Notes under the pieces: generated by a model
Told to the model about the DNA's origin: nothing
Databases searched by the model: none
Seen by the model: only the letters and a program-made list of their open reading frames with translations
Shown: piece by piece, positions 8,483 through 16,962 of the stretch
Layout of the letters: each line of letters opens with the position of its first letter
Numbering within the stretch: the first letter of the stretch is position 1
Program-made: the position numbers and the translations under genes
Assembly: GCA_964493665.1 (NCBI GenBank)
Contig: CAZBOZ010000003.1
Coordinates: forward strand, 3,769 to 67,768
Length of the DNA: 64,000 nt
Origin: DAOSVX01 sp964493665
GTDB taxonomy: Bacteria; Bacillota_I; Bacilli_A; RF39; UBA660
Direction: 5' to 3'

Positions 8483-9081
8483 ATTTTAATTACCACTGAA
8501 CGATTTGGCTCCTCGCCTTCACTTAAAGTATATATTCCCTTAAAATCAGTTAAAACATTATGAACTATTCTTCTCTCATAGGAATTCATACTATCAAGTC
8601 TAGCTTCCACTTTTGTTCTCAACACTTCCCTAGCTGTATCTTTAGCTAATCTTTCAATTCTTTTTTCTTGCTTCTCTTTGTAGTTTTCAACATCTAATAT
8701 TAATATTGGATAAATTCCGATTTTATTATTAATTACCGATTTCATTATATTTTGAAGTGACTCTAACGTTTGCCCATTTTTACCAATTAAAATTGGATTG
8801 TTATTAGAATACATTTTTATATATAATTGCTTTTCTCTAATACGGCTTTCAAACGAAACTTCTATTCCCATATCATCTAAAAGGGTTTTTAAGTACTCTT
8901 TAATAAAATTTTCAATTTCTGAAATAGATATTACTTTTATTTTAGCTGATGCCGCTTTAAACAGTTTACCTTTTACTTCCTCAGTGTTATACAAGACTTC
9001 TTCTTCGCTTACTTTTAAAGCTTTTAAGGCTTTTTCTAAAGCTTCTGTTTCACTTTTTCCCTCATATATTTTTGCTTCCAT
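8467..9081 (-). CDS. khpB: RNA-binding protein KhpB/Jag (Jag_N, KH, R3H)
   Basis: Cytoplasmic RNA-binding protein implicated in cell division and elongation control. The 204 residues comprise an N-terminal Jag_N region (1-50, EGKSETEALEKALKAL), a KH domain with IGKNGQTLESLQ, and a C-terminal R3H domain (RRIVHNVLTDFKGIYTLSEG) ending GEEPNRSVVIKIKEDK. The start is set by GAAGG 9 bases upstream. It follows yidC by one base of spacing, the classical spoIIIJ-jag pair, and its transcript ends in the terminator at 8457-8482. Confidence 0.94.
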   Translation of the reverse strand: MEAKIYEGKSETEALEKALKALKVSEEEVLYNTEEVKGKLFKAASAKIKVISISEIENFIKEYLKTLLDDMGIEVSFESRIREKQLYIKMYSNNNPILIGKNGQTLESLQNIMKSVINNKIGIYPILILDVENYKEKQEKRIERLAKDTAREVLRTKVEARLDSMNSYERRIVHNVLTDFKGIYTLSEGEEPNRSVVIKIKEDK

Positions 9082-9082
9082 A

Positions 9083-10024
9083 CTATACCTTCTTTCTTTT
9101 CATTATTATGTTTTGAACAACTGTTAAGGCATTAGTTGTTATCCAATATAGAGCAATAGCCGCCGGTAATGTCAAAGATGCCACTGAGATCATAACAAGC
9201 ATTACTTTGGACATTAATTGGCTTTGCTTTTGAGTGTCAGCTCCACCCATTCCAGAGCTTGCCTGCATAGTGTTTTTCAACGAAAAATATGTAGTAGCAA
9301 TTATTAATATTATTAATATTATGTATAAATAATTACCATTCCCTATTCCAACTATTGGATTAGTGCCTAATTGTAAGCCTAGCAATTTTTCTTCAAAAAT
9401 AGCTGGCACTCTATTTATAGCTTCAAGAAAAGCAAAGAATATTGGTAATTGAATGAACGCCAGCAAACACCCCGTTAATGGATTAATATTGTATTTTTTA
9501 TATATTGCCATAGTTTCTTGGCTTTTTAGCATCATCGCTTCTTTATCGTTTTTGTCTTTATATTTCTTTTCTAATTTAGCTATCTCCGGTTGAGCCTTTT
9601 TCATATTTTCACTTTGATTAATTGAGCCTTTAGAAAGCGGCAACATTGCTATTCTTATGACAAGACCGACTAGCATAACTGATAACCCATAATTTTTTAA
9701 GAAGTTGCCAATTTTTAATATTAGCCATGCTAAAGGCTTTACAAATCCTGATTCCCAAAGACTTACATATTTTATATCACTGCTCTTAAAAGCATCACAA
9801 GCTGGTAAATCTGCAAGTTTTACTGTCATTTTAGTCTCGTTATCAGAATATAGCTTTAAAATATCTGCATTAGTTGGTTTGCATAAAATATTTGATGGTA
9901 ATATTTGCCCAGTTGCTTCATATTTAATTCTTTCATTTTGGTCATTTTGCATATATTTAGTGCATCCTGTTGTAGATAGTACCAATAGTAGCAAAATAAC
10001 TAATAATTTATATTTTTTTTTCAT
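9083..10024 (-). CDS. yidC: Membrane protein insertase YidC/SpoIIIJ/MisCA
   Basis: Oxa1-family insertase that places membrane proteins with or without SecYEG. The start is ATG at 10024, preceded by AAAGGAGA and overlapping the rnpA stop as ATGA; the longer upstream reading frame runs through rnpA and is rejected. The 313 residues start with a lipoprotein signal (LLLLVLSTTGC, lipidated Cys), a Gram-positive YidC trait. The conserved five-TM core follows, with GLVIRIAMLPLS, PLTGCLLAFIQLPIFFAFLEAI and the C-terminal ALYWITTNALTVVQN. The basic tail ends MKRKKV. Confidence 0.95.
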   Translation of the reverse strand: MKKKYKLLVILLLLVLSTTGCTKYMQNDQNERIKYEATGQILPSNILCKPTNADILKLYSDNETKMTVKLADLPACDAFKSSDIKYVSLWESGFVKPLAWLILKIGNFLKNYGLSVMLVGLVIRIAMLPLSKGSINQSENMKKAQPEIAKLEKKYKDKNDKEAMMLKSQETMAIYKKYNINPLTGCLLAFIQLPIFFAFLEAINRVPAIFEEKLLGLQLGTNPIVGIGNGNYLYIILIILIIATTYFSLKNTMQASSGMGGADTQKQSQLMSKVMLVMISVASLTLPAAIALYWITTNALTVVQNIIMKRKKV

Positions 10025-10350
10025 TGGATCTCCTTTTTGCAAGCATTTAATAAACTTTCTTCTAACTCTTGATAAGTTAGTCCTATGCATGCCTTCCTTA
10101 ACATTATAATATAATCGTACCCATTTTGAAACACTATTTTGTTTTTATCGATTATGTTCTTTGCTCTTCTTTTATATTTATTTCTTATAACCGCATTACC
10201 AATTTTTGTACCAACAGCTATTCCAAAGCGAGGATAGATTAAATTATTTTCTTTAAAAAAGACATACCAAAATTTATTGCTTATCTTTTTACCAGAAAGT
10301 ATTATATTATTAAAATCTTGTTCTTTTTTTACTATCTCTACTTTTTTCAT
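10021..10350 (-). CDS. rnpA: Ribonuclease P protein component
   Basis: Protein subunit of RNase P, which matures the 5' end of tRNA together with the catalytic RNA (not in this window). The 109 residues contain the RNR signature RNKYKRRAKNIID and the preceding FGIAVGTKIGNAVIRN segment. It ends ATGA with the yidC start. The usual upstream neighbour rpmH (L34) is not between this gene and dnaA, on either strand. It is the first gene of the rnpA-yidC-jag unit. Confidence 0.94.
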   Translation of the reverse strand: MKKVEIVKKEQDFNNIILSGKKISNKFWYVFFKENNLIYPRFGIAVGTKIGNAVIRNKYKRRAKNIIDKNKIVFQNGYDYIIMLRKACIGLTYQELEESLLNACKKEIQ

Positions 10351-10363
10351 CTTAATTCTTTCT

Positions 10364-10384
10364 AAAAAACCACTTTAAAAAGTG
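10364..10384 (-). terminator. Weak hairpin plus U-tract in the rnpA leader
   Basis: Minus strand: CACTTTTTAAAGTG (10384-10371) folds into a 5-6 bp stem and is followed by G and six T (10369-10364). It lies between the promoter at 10424-10452 and the rnpA ATG. It could be an attenuator, or the old terminator of a lost rpmH. The stem is short, so function is uncertain. Confidence 0.4.
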
Positions 10385-10423
10385 ATGTTTATAACAATGT
10401 TAATAACTTTTAAATACTCTTTC

Positions 10424-10452
10424 ATTATATATATAGCCTATTTATAAGTCAA
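10424..10452 (-). promoter_or_regulatory. Strong promoter of rnpA-yidC-jag
   Basis: Minus strand TTGACT (10447-10452), exactly 17 bases, TATAAT (10424-10429). The expected start is near 10417, giving a leader of about 67 bases that includes the weak hairpin at 10364-10384. It lies within oriC next to the perfect DnaA box at 10466-10474. Confidence 0.85.
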
Positions 10453-10675
10453 GTTATGAACAGGATGTGGATAACTTATAATTTATTTGTTAACAATGTT
10501 AATATAACTTTTGTTAATATTGTTGATAACTTTATTTTTTTGCGCTATTATAGTAACTAAATTTAAATTTTATTGTGAATAACCTGTTGATAATTATTTT
10601 TCTGTTTAATTGCTCTTCACTTTTAAATTTTATTAAGTTACAATTAAAACAAGTAGAAGACTGTGAGGTGATATT

Positions 10676-12034
10676 GTGGATAAAAGCTCTTTATGGAAGC
10701 AAATATTAGATGATATTAGCAAAGATTTATCACCAATGTCATTTAACACATGGTTTAAAGACACTGTCTTAATTAGTTTAGAAAATGATAAAGCCAAGAT
10801 AAAAGTACCAATGCAAATACATAAAAAATTGCTTGGTGAAAACTACTATGAATTGATTGAAAATCTCTTTGTTAGTAAAACAAGTCATAATTATGAATTA
10901 GAGTTTTTAAGTCAAGATGAATTTGAAAATAAAGAAGAAATTTTAGAAATAAAAGAAGAATTAAAAGAAAATGCAAGCCCTAAAATATACAACTCTAATT
11001 TGATTACTAAATATACTTTTGATAATTTTATAATAGGGGAATCAAATAAATTTGCCCATACTGCCGCTTTAGCAGTTGCCCAAAACCCTGGCAAAGTTTA
11101 TAACCCACTTTTTATTCATGGTAAAAGCGGACTGGGTAAAACCCATTTAATGCACGCTATCGGTAATTATGTAGTTAACAACCTTAAAAAAACAGCTTTA
11201 TACATAACAAGTGAAGATTTTATAAGTGATTTTACTAGTTTAAGTAATCCTAATGGCTCAAATAACTTTGATTATGCCGAAAGATTCAAAGAAAAATACC
11301 GTAATGTAGACGTTCTATTAATTGATGATATTCAGTTTTTAGCAGGAGCAGAGAAGACTCAAAGAGAATTTTTCCATACTTTCAACGCTTTGCACTCAGC
11401 TAATAAACAAATAGTTATTAGTTCTGACCGTTCTCCTGATGAATTAAAGGTATTAGAAGAAAGACTTAGAACAAGATTTGCTTGGGGACTTACAGTTGAT
11501 ATATATCCGCCCGATATAGAACTTAAAAATAGGATTCTCAAAAACAAAATAATAGGCCATCAAGTAGCTAAAATGATTGATGAAGATGTGATTGATTTTA
11601 TGGCTAATTCTTGTGAAAATGACGTTAGACACCTAGAAGGAGCAATAACTAGATTATATGCTTATGCAGCTATTAATAATACTCCTAAAATAGATTTAGA
11701 ATTTGCTCAAGAGGCTTTAAAAGATTTTGTTAATAAATCCATTTATTTTAAAAATGATATTTCTAGGATTCAAAGCGCTGTTTGTGATTTCTATAAACTT
11801 AGTTTAGAAGATTTAAAAAGCAAAAAACGCAGTAATAATATTGCTTATCCTAGACAAATTGGGATGTATTTAAGTAGAATAATGACTGATGAATCATTAC
11901 AAAAAATAGGGTTAGAATTTGGGAATAGAGATCATTCTACAGTTCTTCATGCTTATGAAAAAATTATTAAAGATTTAATTAACAACAATGAATTGAACAA
12001 AATTATTAGTGATATAAAAGATAAAGTTGTTTAG
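10676..12034 (+). CDS. dnaA: Chromosomal replication initiator DnaA
   Basis: AAA+ initiator that binds DnaA boxes and melts oriC. The start is GTG at 10676 after GAGGTGAT. The 452 residues show domain I (1-80, WKQILDDISKDLSPMSFNTWF), a short variable acidic domain II, and the AAA+ domain with Walker A GKSGLGKTH and Walker B LLIDDIQFL. The C-terminal helix-turn-helix carries the DnaA-box signature DHSTVLHAYEKI. It is flanked by DnaA boxes on both sides and followed by dnaN after 138 bases. Confidence 0.98.
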   Translation: MDKSSLWKQILDDISKDLSPMSFNTWFKDTVLISLENDKAKIKVPMQIHKKLLGENYYELIENLFVSKTSHNYELEFLSQDEFENKEEILEIKEELKENASPKIYNSNLITKYTFDNFIIGESNKFAHTAALAVAQNPGKVYNPLFIHGKSGLGKTHLMHAIGNYVVNNLKKTALYITSEDFISDFTSLSNPNGSNNFDYAERFKEKYRNVDVLLIDDIQFLAGAEKTQREFFHTFNALHSANKQIVISSDRSPDELKVLEERLRTRFAWGLTVDIYPPDIELKNRILKNKIIGHQVAKMIDEDVIDFMANSCENDVRHLEGAITRLYAYAAINNTPKIDLEFAQEALKDFVNKSIYFKNDISRIQSAVCDFYKLSLEDLKSKKRSNNIAYPRQIGMYLSRIMTDESLQKIGLEFGNRDHSTVLHAYEKIIKDLINNNELNKIISDIKDKVV

Positions 12035-12172
12035 TTGTTAATAATATAAATTAAAGGGTGTAATTATTAACAAGTTAAAATTATAAAATTATTAACAATT
12101 TAGAGGTATAATTAAGTTATCAACAATATTAACATTATTATAATTATTATATAAAAAGAAAGAAGGAATAAT
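12035..12172. other. Second DnaA-box cluster between dnaA and dnaN
   Basis: The intergenic stretch has TTATTAACA at 12064-12072 and 12089-12097, TTATCAACA at 12117-12125 and, on the minus strand, TTATTAACA at 12036-12044. Each differs from TTATNCACA at one base. In B. subtilis the unwinding half of the bipartite origin lies in the same place; the same role here is inferred. Confidence 0.7.
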
Positions 12173-13291
12173 ATGAAATTTACTATTTCAAAAAATCTAT
12201 TATTAGAAAATTTAGGATATGTAACAAAAGCTATTTCAACTAAAAATATAATACCTATTCTAAATGGGATTAAGTTTAATTTAACAGAGGAAGGATTATA
12301 TTTAGAAGCTACTGATTCAGAATTAACAATTCAAACTTTTATAGAAAAAAAGAAGATTAAAAATATTGAAACAACAGGACTTATAATTATTCAAAGTAAA
12401 TATTTAATAGATATAATTAGAAAGATGCCCGAAGAAGATATTAATATTGAAGTAATAGATGGTTTAAAAATAAAAATTTATACTAAAAAAAATCAATATT
12501 CATTAAATTGTTTAGATCCTAAGGAATATCCCAAATTTAAGATAGAAAGTAGTAAAATAATTTTTACTTTAGAATCAGATATTTTAAAAAATATTATTAA
12601 TCAAACTTCTTTTGCTATATCAACCCAAGAATCAAGACCATTATTAACAGGCATTAATTTAAAAATAATAGGTAATATATTAGAATTAACAGCTACTGAT
12701 TCTTATCGCTTAGCTAAAAAAAGCATTTTATTAAAAGATACTATGAACGAAGAAATAAATATAGTTATTCCAGGAAAAAATCTGGTAGAATTTGATAAAA
12801 TACTAACTGATAATAAATCAGTAGAAATAAATATATTTGCTAATAAAATATTATTTAAATATGATAACATTTTATTTCAATCTAATTTATTAAACGGTAC
12901 ATATCCTAATACTTCTAGTTTAATTCCTACAGATTTTGAATTAATAATAGATGTTGATTTAAATGATTATTATGATGCTATTGATAGAGCGGCTTTGTTA
13001 ACTCAAAACAAAGATAAAAACATTGTTAAAATGGAAATCTTTAATAATGATATGAAAATAAGTTCTTATGCTTCAGAGATAGGAAAAGTAGAAGAAAATA
13101 TTAGTATTAAAAAGAACAATAAAAATAATTTAGAAATATCTTTTAGTGCTAGATATATGTTAGAGGCCTTAAGAACCATTAAAGAAGAAAAGATTTTAAT
13201 CTTACTAAATACCGATATAAAACCAATTATTATAAAGTCTATTAAAGACGAATCATTAATTCAATTAATTTTACCGATTAAGACTTATTAA
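12173..13291 (+). CDS. dnaN: DNA polymerase III sliding clamp (beta subunit)
   Basis: Ring-shaped processivity clamp. The 372 residues cover the three clamp domains. Family blocks seen are PILNGIKFNL near residue 30, the domain 2 segment ESRPLLTGINLKI with TATDSYRLAKK, and the C-terminal LILPIKTY that resembles the usual MPMR ending region. The ATG follows AGAAGGAATAAT. It is followed by an intrinsic terminator, so the comK-like gene downstream is a separate unit. Confidence 0.97.
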   Translation: MKFTISKNLLLENLGYVTKAISTKNIIPILNGIKFNLTEEGLYLEATDSELTIQTFIEKKKIKNIETTGLIIIQSKYLIDIIRKMPEEDINIEVIDGLKIKIYTKKNQYSLNCLDPKEYPKFKIESSKIIFTLESDILKNIINQTSFAISTQESRPLLTGINLKIIGNILELTATDSYRLAKKSILLKDTMNEEINIVIPGKNLVEFDKILTDNKSVEINIFANKILFKYDNILFQSNLLNGTYPNTSSLIPTDFELIIDVDLNDYYDAIDRAALLTQNKDKNIVKMEIFNNDMKISSYASEIGKVEENISIKKNNKNNLEISFSARYMLEALRTIKEEKILILLNTDIKPIIIKSIKDESLIQLILPIKTY

Positions 13292-13292
13292 A

Positions 13293-13314
13293 AACAACTT
13301 AAAGTTGTTTTTTT
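13293..13314 (+). terminator. Intrinsic terminator of dnaN
   Basis: Hairpin AACAACT/AGTTGTT with a 3-base loop, followed by a run of seven T, starting 2 bases after the dnaN stop codon. Confidence 0.8.
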
Positions 13315-13396
13315 ATTTTAAAACTAAAATTCGCCATAAATCGTCTTTTAAAAATGCTTTAATAAAAGGCAAATTTAAAAGAAGGAGGTGGATTTG

Positions 13397-13846
13397 ATGA
13401 ACGAATATGAAGTTAATTCTAAAACACTGGCGATTGTTTCATTGTCTTCTCAAAAATCAAAAATATACGAAGACTCTAATATATTTGTTGTTAATAAGTC
13501 AGCTACTAAGATAATGGAAGATAGCTGTCAATTTTTTGGAAGTTCTTTGTTGGGGCGTCAGAAGGGAACAAATAATTTAATAGGAGTTACCCATAAGGCT
13601 CCAATAATAGTAGAAGAAAGTAGAGAAATAATCTTTTTTCCGACTTTATCCCCAAGAAAAAACTCTTGTTCCTGGATAGCTTTAAAGAATATTGCTAGTT
13701 ATTATGACAAAGATCAGAATGTTTATATTAAATTTAAAAATAATGTTCAACTAGAATTAGACATTTCTTATGGAGTGGTAGACAATCAAGTTTTAAGAGC
13801 TACGAGATTAGAATCAGTATTAAGAAACAGAAAAATGGAAAAATAG
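13397..13846 (+). CDS. comK: ComK-family transcription factor
   Basis: Homologue of ComK, the DNA-binding activator of competence genes in Bacilli. The 149 residues match ComK over almost the whole length. Seen are YEVNSKTLAIV at the start, DSCQFFGSSLLGRQKGT (42-58), the block THKAPIIVEESREIIFFPT (65-83), CSWIALK around 91-97, and a final VVDNQVLRATRLESVL region. The ATG at 13397 is chosen because GGAGGTGG lies 8 bases upstream; a GTG at 13388 is inside that site. It lies between dnaN and recF, where B. subtilis has the S4-domain gene yaaA. It is shorter than B. subtilis ComK (192), lacking the C-terminal tail. Whether it controls competence here is unknown. Confidence 0.85.
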   Translation: MNEYEVNSKTLAIVSLSSQKSKIYEDSNIFVVNKSATKIMEDSCQFFGSSLLGRQKGTNNLIGVTHKAPIIVEESREIIFFPTLSPRKNSCSWIALKNIASYYDKDQNVYIKFKNNVQLELDISYGVVDNQVLRATRLESVLRNRKMEK

Positions 13847-13869
13847 CTGTTTTTTTTACCAAATAATGA

Positions 13870-13909
13870 TATAATATATTTGTGTGTATGGGGATACAAC
13901 AAATATATT
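13870..13909 (+). promoter_or_regulatory. -10 element and long inverted repeat in the recF leader
   Basis: TGA-TATAAT (TATAAT at 13870-13875) is an extended -10 with no good -35. It overlaps an inverted repeat: 10-bp arms AATATATTTG (13873-13882) and CAAATATATT (13900-13909) enclose a second stem TGTAT/ATACA with a GGGG loop. The repeat could be an operator or a leader hairpin for recF-gyrBA. Confidence 0.5.
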
Positions 13910-13944
13910 ACTTTTTATTATTTGATAGTTTAAGAGGCTTAAAT

Positions 13945-15045
13945 ATGCAAGTGACAAATTTAAAACTTATAAATTTTAGAAATTATGAATTCTTGGACCT
14001 AGCTTTTTCTAAAAAAAAGAATATTTTTTATGGCGAAAATGGGTCTGGGAAGACAAATATTCTAGAATCAATATATGTTTTGGCATTGACAAAGTCCTTT
14101 CGAGCTCCAAATGATAAAATTTTAATAAAAACTAAAGCCAAAAAATTAAAAATAGAAGGAGAAATACTTGATAAACGAAGAAACAAATATTTATTAGAAC
14201 TAAATGATTTGGGGAAAACAGTCAAAATTAATAAGAATAAAATATCAAAATTAAGTGATTATATATCTAATATCAGTGTCGTTTTATTTAGTCCCGATGA
14301 TTTTAAATTAATAAAGGACACACCAATGGTAAGAAGGAAGTTATTAAATGTTGATATTATTGAATTTGATAGGGAATATTTAGACTTATTAAATAAATAT
14401 AATAAAGTCTTAAAACATCGTAATTCTTATCTAAGAACAATGTATTTAAATAATTTAGCAGATGTTAATTATTTAGAGGTTATAACTAATAATTTAATAG
14501 ATGCAGGAATAGAACTATATAAAAAAAGAACAGCTTTTTTAGACAATATTAATAATCTTATTACTACAAAATACTATAAAATAACAAAAATAGCAGATCT
14601 AAAAATAGAATATTTATCAGAATATAAAAACTTAAATAAAAAAGAATTACTAAGCAAGTATAAGAAAAACATCAAAAAAGATATGGCTTTTGGTAAAACT
14701 ACTATCGGAGTCCATCATGATGATTATAAATTTATGTTTAAAAATTTGAACATTCGCGATTATGGCTCAGAAGGACAGCAGAAAAATGCAGTAATCGCCT
14801 ATAAATTATCTTTAATTGATTTATTTGTCAACAAAAAGGGCCAATACCCAATATTACTATTAGACGATTTGTTTAGTGAACTTGATAAAATAAAAATAGG
14901 ACACATAGTAAACTTATTAAAGAAACGAATTCAAATTTTCATAACTACAACGGAGCTAGAAAATTTAAATCAAAAGCTCTTAAAAAACAGTAAAATATTT
15001 AAAGTTAAGCAAGGAAAAGTGGAGGTAAGTCAAGATGAAGCATGA
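13945..15045 (+). CDS. recF: DNA replication and repair protein RecF
   Basis: SMC-like ATPase that loads RecA at gaps with RecO and RecR. The start is ATG at 13945 (MQVTNLKLINFRNYE), preceded by AGAGG; a longer frame back to 13882 has no support. The 366 residues have Walker A GENGSGKTN (30-38), the ABC-type signature region YGSEGQQKNAVIAYKLS, and Walker B LLLDDLFSELD. The 3' end overlaps gyrB by 11 bases, so recF-gyrB-gyrA is one operon, as in many Firmicutes. Confidence 0.96.
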   Translation: MQVTNLKLINFRNYEFLDLAFSKKKNIFYGENGSGKTNILESIYVLALTKSFRAPNDKILIKTKAKKLKIEGEILDKRRNKYLLELNDLGKTVKINKNKISKLSDYISNISVVLFSPDDFKLIKDTPMVRRKLLNVDIIEFDREYLDLLNKYNKVLKHRNSYLRTMYLNNLADVNYLEVITNNLIDAGIELYKKRTAFLDNINNLITTKYYKITKIADLKIEYLSEYKNLNKKELLSKYKKNIKKDMAFGKTTIGVHHDDYKFMFKNLNIRDYGSEGQQKNAVIAYKLSLIDLFVNKKGQYPILLLDDLFSELDKIKIGHIVNLLKKRIQIFITTTELENLNQKLLKNSKIFKVKQGKVEVSQDEA

Positions 15046-16948
15046 ATATACGGATAGTGATATCCAAGTATTAGAAGGATTAGAAGCCGTAAGAAAAAGA
15101 CCTGGTATGTATATAGGAAGTACTGGAGAAAGGGGGCTTCATCATTTAGTATGGGAAATAGTTGATAACGCAGTAGATGAGGCTTTAGCGGGATATTGTG
15201 ATGATATAGAAGTAATAATTGAAAAGAATAACATAATAAGTGTAAAAGATGATGGTAGGGGAATTCCCACTGGGACAAATGCTAAAACCGGCCTTTCAAC
15301 TGTTGAAACTATTTTTACAGTTCTTCATGCTGGTGGTAAATTTGGTGGTGAAGGATATAAAGTATCTGGTGGGCTTCATGGTGTTGGAGCTAGTGTAGTA
15401 AATGCCTTATCTAGTTGGCTAGAGGTTAAAATATATAAGGAAGGTCAAGTCTATTGCCAAAAATTTGAAAATGGTGGGAAGCCTAACGGCAAATTAGAAA
15501 TTGTTGAAAAATGTGACATAGGACGTAGAGGATCAACAATAACCTTTAAAGCCGATCCTGAAGTTTTTCAGGAAACTACCGAGTACAATTATGAAACTCT
15601 TTATAATCGTTTGAGAGAAATAGCTTTTTTAAATAAAGGGTTAAAAATTCATTTAAGAGATGAAAGAACCGAATTAAAAACTGCGGATTTTTATTATGAA
15701 GGCGGAATAATTGAATATGTTCAATTACTTAATAAAAATAAAACTCCAATTCACAATACTGTTATTTATATTGAGGGCAAAGAATCAGATGTTTCAATTG
15801 AGGTAGCAATGCAATATAATGAAGGCTATAATCAAAGTATATATTCTTTTACAAATAACATAAATACATATGAGGGAGGAACTCATGAAGAAGGGGTAAG
15901 AAATTCTCTTACTAGAATAATAAATAACTACGCTAAAAGCACTAAATACTTAAAAGATAATGATGAAGCTTTAAGTGGTGATGATGTTAGAGAAGGCTTA
16001 ACAATGATTATTTCTTGTAAGCACCCAAATCCTCAATTTGAAGGGCAAACTAAAACTAAACTTGGTAATGTTGAAGTAAGAAAAATATCTTCAGATATTT
16101 TTTCCGAGGGGCTAGAAAGATTTTTATTAGAAAACCCTGATGAAGCAAAAATTATTGTTGAAAAGTCTATGTTGGCTTCACATGCGAGAATGGCCGCCAA
16201 AAAGGCTAGGGAATTAACTAGAAGAAAAGGTGGGTTAGAGCTTACTAATCAATGGGGTAAGTTGGCAGATTGTTCTTGTAAAGATCCAAGTAAATCAGAA
16301 ATATTTATCGTTGAAGGAGATTCAGCAGGAGGACAAGCTAAACAGGGAAGAGACGCTAAAACCCAAGCAATATTACCGTTAAGAGGGAAAATCCTTAATG
16401 TTGAAAAATCCAGATTAGATAAAATTCTTGGTAATGAAGAAATAAGAAGTATGATAACAGCATTTGGTACAGGCATTGGCGACGAGTTTGATATCTCTAA
16501 GTTAAGATATAATAAAATAATTATAATGACCGATGCTGATGTTGATGGCTCACATATTAGAACGCTTTTATTAACACTTTTCTACCGCTTTTTTAAACAA
16601 ATAATTGAAAATGGCAATGTATATGTGGCTCAGCCACCACTTTATAAAATAACGCATGGTAAAACATTCAAATTTGTTCTAACTGATGAAGAAAGAGATG
16701 AGTATCTAGCTTCTTTGCCACCAACTACCAACGCTGTTATAAACAGAAACAAGGGGTTAGGGGAAATGGATAAAGAAGAACTATGTGATACAACAATGAA
16801 CATTGAGCATAGAACCTTAAGACAAATCACCGTAGAAGATGCTATCGAGGCCGATGAAACATTTGAAACGTTAATGGGCGAAAATGTTGAGCCAAGAAGA
16901 GAATTTATTGAGCAATTTGCGCCATATGCGAAGAACTTAGATATTTAA
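15035..16948 (+). CDS. gyrB: DNA gyrase subunit B
   Basis: ATPase subunit of gyrase, which introduces negative supercoils. The 637 residues show the GHKL ATPase domain (EIVDNAVDEALAG, DDGRGIP, the loop SGGLHGVGASVVNAL), the transducer, and the TOPRIM domain with EGDSAGGQAKQGRD (about 427) and DADVDGSHIRTLLLT. The C-terminal GyrB tail includes NKGLGEMD. Gyrase rather than topoisomerase IV is supported by its place in dnaA-dnaN-recF-gyrBA. The start overlaps recF. A GGAGG site links it to gyrA 14 bases later. Confidence 0.97.
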   Translation: MKHEYTDSDIQVLEGLEAVRKRPGMYIGSTGERGLHHLVWEIVDNAVDEALAGYCDDIEVIIEKNNIISVKDDGRGIPTGTNAKTGLSTVETIFTVLHAGGKFGGEGYKVSGGLHGVGASVVNALSSWLEVKIYKEGQVYCQKFENGGKPNGKLEIVEKCDIGRRGSTITFKADPEVFQETTEYNYETLYNRLREIAFLNKGLKIHLRDERTELKTADFYYEGGIIEYVQLLNKNKTPIHNTVIYIEGKESDVSIEVAMQYNEGYNQSIYSFTNNINTYEGGTHEEGVRNSLTRIINNYAKSTKYLKDNDEALSGDDVREGLTMIISCKHPNPQFEGQTKTKLGNVEVRKISSDIFSEGLERFLLENPDEAKIIVEKSMLASHARMAAKKARELTRRKGGLELTNQWGKLADCSCKDPSKSEIFIVEGDSAGGQAKQGRDAKTQAILPLRGKILNVEKSRLDKILGNEEIRSMITAFGTGIGDEFDISKLRYNKIIIMTDADVDGSHIRTLLLTLFYRFFKQIIENGNVYVAQPPLYKITHGKTFKFVLTDEERDEYLASLPPTTNAVINRNKGLGEMDKEELCDTTMNIEHRTLRQITVEDAIEADETFETLMGENVEPRREFIEQFAPYAKNLDI

Positions 16949-16962
16949 GGGAGGAATTAAAG

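Larger units (their letters stand above)
10351..10675. other. oriC: oriC, upstream DnaA-box cluster
   Basis: A 325-base gene-free stretch between divergent rnpA and dnaA. DnaA boxes read on the minus strand include one perfect TTATCCACA (10466-10474) and one TTATTCACA (10574-10582). One-mismatch forms TTATCAACA are at 10521-10529 and 10585-10593, and TTATTAACA at 10399-10407. The remainder is very AT-rich. Strand polarity of genes switches here, minus to the left and plus to the right, as expected at a bidirectional origin. Confidence 0.88.

Noticed and set aside
10351..10675. Possible rpmH (L34) gene or other small frame in the rnpA-dnaA gap
   Set aside because: No frame on either strand resembles the basic 44-residue L34; the stretch is DnaA boxes, a promoter and AT-rich DNA.
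13291..13396. ComK box (AAAA-N5-TTTT) controlling the comK-like gene
   Set aside because: Only partial matches were seen in a very AT-rich stretch; not distinguishable from chance.
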